Source: Bacillaceae bacterium SAS-127 (GTDB taxonomy: Bacteria; Bacillota; Bacilli; Bacillales; Domibacillaceae). From it: DNA of 64,000 bases. Shown piece by piece: positions 62,628-64,000 of this stretch; the first letter of the stretch is position 1, and each line of letters begins with the position of its first letter. A program made the position numbers and the translations under genes. The notes beneath the pieces are model-generated. The model was not told where the DNA came from and made no database searches. It saw nothing but the letters and a program-made list of their open reading frames with translations. Where the stretch lies: positions 1 to 64,000 of the forward strand of contig NKXN01000004.1 of NCBI GenBank assembly GCA_002261155.1. The letters run 5' to 3'.

Positions 62628-62951
62628 ATGATGTACAAGAAACTTTTGCAATGGCTAGGAGGAACGGCCTTAATCGCCGTGTTGCTCGTTGGATGTGGCA
62701 ATGACAATAATCCTCCTAATAATGACAACCCGGTCAATGATGAAGATAATGTCGACGAAAATATTGAGCAACAAGACAATAACAATATCAAAGAAGATAT
62801 TAACGAGGAAATGCACGATGAGCATTATCCAGAATCAGAAGACAAGAATGTTCCAGGTGACGGTGATATGACGAAAGATAACAATACACCGGTAGAGGAT
62901 CCGATTGAAGATAAAAACGATATGCAGGATGCGGATAATAAAGATGAATAA
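62628..62951 (+). CDS. Small acidic lipoprotein of unknown function
   Basis: A 107-residue predicted lipoprotein. Signal peptide with lipobox L-V-G-C (Cys24), then a low-complexity chain rich in Asn, Asp and Glu that is probably disordered. No domain is recognisable; the composition suggests an anchored spacer or cation-binding surface tail. ATG 62628 follows AAGAAGGGAG. It is followed immediately by a strong terminator. Confidence 0.75.
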   Translation: MMYKKLLQWLGGTALIAVLLVGCGNDNNPPNNDNPVNDEDNVDENIEQQDNNNIKEDINEEMHDEHYPESEDKNVPGDGDMTKDNNTPVEDPIEDKNDMQDADNKDE

Positions 62952-62981
62952 AAAAACAGGGGTACGATCCCCTGTTTTTGT
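62952..62981 (+). terminator. Terminator after the acidic lipoprotein gene
   Basis: AAAAACAGGGG pairs with CCCCTGTTTTT around TACGAT, followed by GTTTTG. Confidence 0.92.
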
Positions 62982-63085
62982 TTTGTGAAAAAAACTTTGT
63001 CAATGCTTTGGCAGTATGATAAAGTAGAAGATATTATCAATTTATTGAAGTTCAGCTAGGACATTCTAGGAGGTACTTATTGTAA

Positions 63086-63654
63086 ATGTTAAGCGACTTA
63101 TCACAAGGAATTAAAATAAGTATCACACGTTCAATTACGACAGCATTTGAGCAATATATGGCGAAAATATTATGGGATGAAAATGCTTATAATTTTGAAG
63201 ACTTTATGCACGAATGGCAAAAATATATTAGCATCAGTTCTTCGTGGTACGGCAAAGTGAGCGATGAAATCAAGTCAAATCCTGAGTTTCATGCAGAATT
63301 GGCAGTGAAGATTAACGAAGTGGTCGAAAAGATATTATCAGAAACGCCAACGCCTGAGCAAATTGATACACTTAATCAACTGCAAAAAGAACTCGGAACA
63401 GATTACAATTATTCTTTCAAATCCGAAGCGAAATTCTACATTGACTTGTTGACCAATCAGTTAAAAAAAAAGAACAATTGAGTCCAGCTGATGAAAAAGA
63501 ATTAACGATCGCCTCTCTTCTTTACTATCAAGTTTACGACCAAGAACTGCCTAACCGGTCATATAGTAAGCAGGATATTGAATATATTATTCAGAAGCTT
63601 CAACAAACGATTGAAACTGGAAAAGATGAACTTATCTCCTCCAACATACATTAA
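63086..63654 (+). pseudogene. Unknown gene split by a -1 frame change at an A9 tract
   Basis: The zero frame (63086-63481) encodes 131 residues ending K-K-K-N-N. From 63472 the -1 frame continues for 60 codons to TAA 63652, with normal codon use and no other start with an SD. Joined, they give about 189 residues. The junction is nine A residues then G (63463-63472), and its last seven bases, A AAA AAG (63466-63472), lie in the correct phase for -1 ribosomal slippage. It could be programmed frameshifting, transcript slippage, phase variation, a broken gene or a sequencing error. AGGAGGT SD at 63069. I do not recognise the family; the chain is helical and soluble. Confidence 0.7.
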
Positions 63655-63690
63655 AGAGCCGCTCCATTAATCGGAGTGGCTCTTATTTTT
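63654..63690. terminator. Bidirectional terminator between the split gene and ywpF
   Basis: AAGAGCCGCTCC pairs with GGAGTGGCTCTT around a 7-nt loop, followed by ATTTTT. It begins at the last base of the -1-frame stop, which supports that frame being the true gene end. Confidence 0.88.
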
Positions 63691-64000
63691 AGTTCTGTTC
63701 TTTCACAGTAGGAGTGTTGTGTCGTCGTTGAATCGATTGGTTGAAAGCTTCGATCAAAGCATTGCCCTCAAGCCCCTCTTTAACTAATTTTCCTAATACT
63801 TGTTTGGCATATTCGTTTCGCATCTTTTGGAGCTTTCCTTCAAGGAGGACATTGATTCCATTGTCGAGTATTTTCATGTCTCTCATTTCGGCTGTAAAGA
63901 TCGCTGGATCGTTATTCGGATGGGAAATGAGCACTTGTACGTTCAGTTCATCTTCTCGTTTTTGATAATCAGAGAAGGTTTCTTCATAGTCCTTACTTAC
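63689..64000 (-). CDS. ywpF: YwpF-like protein (partial, 5' end outside the window)
   Basis: The minus-strand frame is open from 63689 through the window edge, giving at least 103 residues without the N-terminus. An internal GTG at 63934 could be mistaken for the start, but the open upstream codons (E-D-E-L-N-V-Q-V-L-I-S) are part of the protein. It contains S-H-P-N-N-D-P-A-I-F and V-L-L-E-G-K-L, matching the YwpF family found downstream of fabZ in Bacillus. Function unknown. Confidence 0.75.
   Translation of the reverse strand, partial: VSKDYEETFSDYQKREDELNVQVLISHPNNDPAIFTAEMRDMKILDNGINVLLEGKLQKMRNEYAKQVLGKLVKEGLEGNALIEAFNQSIQRRHNTPTVKEQN

Overview
The window is a chromosomal segment of an endospore-forming member of the Bacillaceae (Bacillus sensu lato). 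The evidence is gene content and order: ywhB-ywhC-ywhD-pbpG-speE-speB, ywiB-argS, clsB-fadF, rpoE-pyrG-ywjG-spo0F-fbaA-tal-murAB-glpX-rho-rpmE-tdk-prfA-prmC-spoIIR-ywlC-mntP-ywlE, rpiB-ywlG-glyA-upp-mnaA-atp operon, ywzB-ywmB-murAA-spoIID-spoIIQ-spoIIID-mbl-flhO-flhP-fabZ-ywpF all follow the Bacillus subtilis backbone. The base composition is moderately AT-rich by eye, SD sequences are strong (AAGGAGG type), and TTG and GTG starts are common. The genus cannot be fixed from this alone. No rRNA, tRNA or CRISPR array was seen.

Layout. 1-490 is a non-coding cluster of a dispersed repeat. 492-9902 holds a tautomerase, an intramembrane protease, a sporulation class A PBP, the polyamine genes speE-speB, arginyl-tRNA synthetase and a cardiolipin synthase. 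9994-21259 is a fatty-acid and branched-chain catabolic block (FadF, thiolase, 3-hydroxyacyl-CoA dehydrogenase, two acyl-CoA dehydrogenases, a TetR regulator and the fused isobutyryl-CoA mutase IcmF). A shared operator-like sequence lies before fadF and before the thiolase gene. 21825-38000 is the conserved rpoE-to-ywlE housekeeping stretch. It includes a CTP-sensing pyrG attenuator and a dense DnaA-box cluster at spoIIR-ywlC. 37848-40712 is accessory: a chemoreceptor without an extracellular sensor domain, then an IS200/IS605-type element with an intact TnpB and only the last 41 codons of TnpA. 40756-53012 runs from rpiB to the nine-gene atp operon, with a strongly folded element before glyA. 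53088-64000 holds murAA, three sporulation genes, mbl, two flagellar rod/hook genes, fabZ, two small unknown genes and the 3' part of ywpF.

How it works together. The segment mixes envelope synthesis (two MurA paralogues, MnaA, Mbl, PbpG, ClsB, FabZ), energy metabolism (ATP synthase, FadF, FbaA, GlpX, Tal), nucleotide supply (PyrG, Upp, Tdk, GlyA) and the sporulation cascade (Spo0F, SpoIIR, SpoIIQ, SpoIID, SpoIIID). Plausible sigma-F promoters stand before spoIIR and spoIIQ, and a sigma-E promoter stands before spoIIID.

Most unusual points: (1) an in-phase A AAA AAG slippery heptamer near 63466 in an unknown gene whose -1 frame stays open for 60 more codons; (2) the folded, possibly mobile element before glyA; (3) the DnaA-box cluster running into ywlC; (4) the orphaned TnpB with its candidate guide RNA; (5) paired FNR/Rex-like palindromes before the atp promoter; (6) a repeat copy that supplies the -35 box of prfA. 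No wholly new multi-gene system was recognised. All pattern calls were made by eye without database searches.
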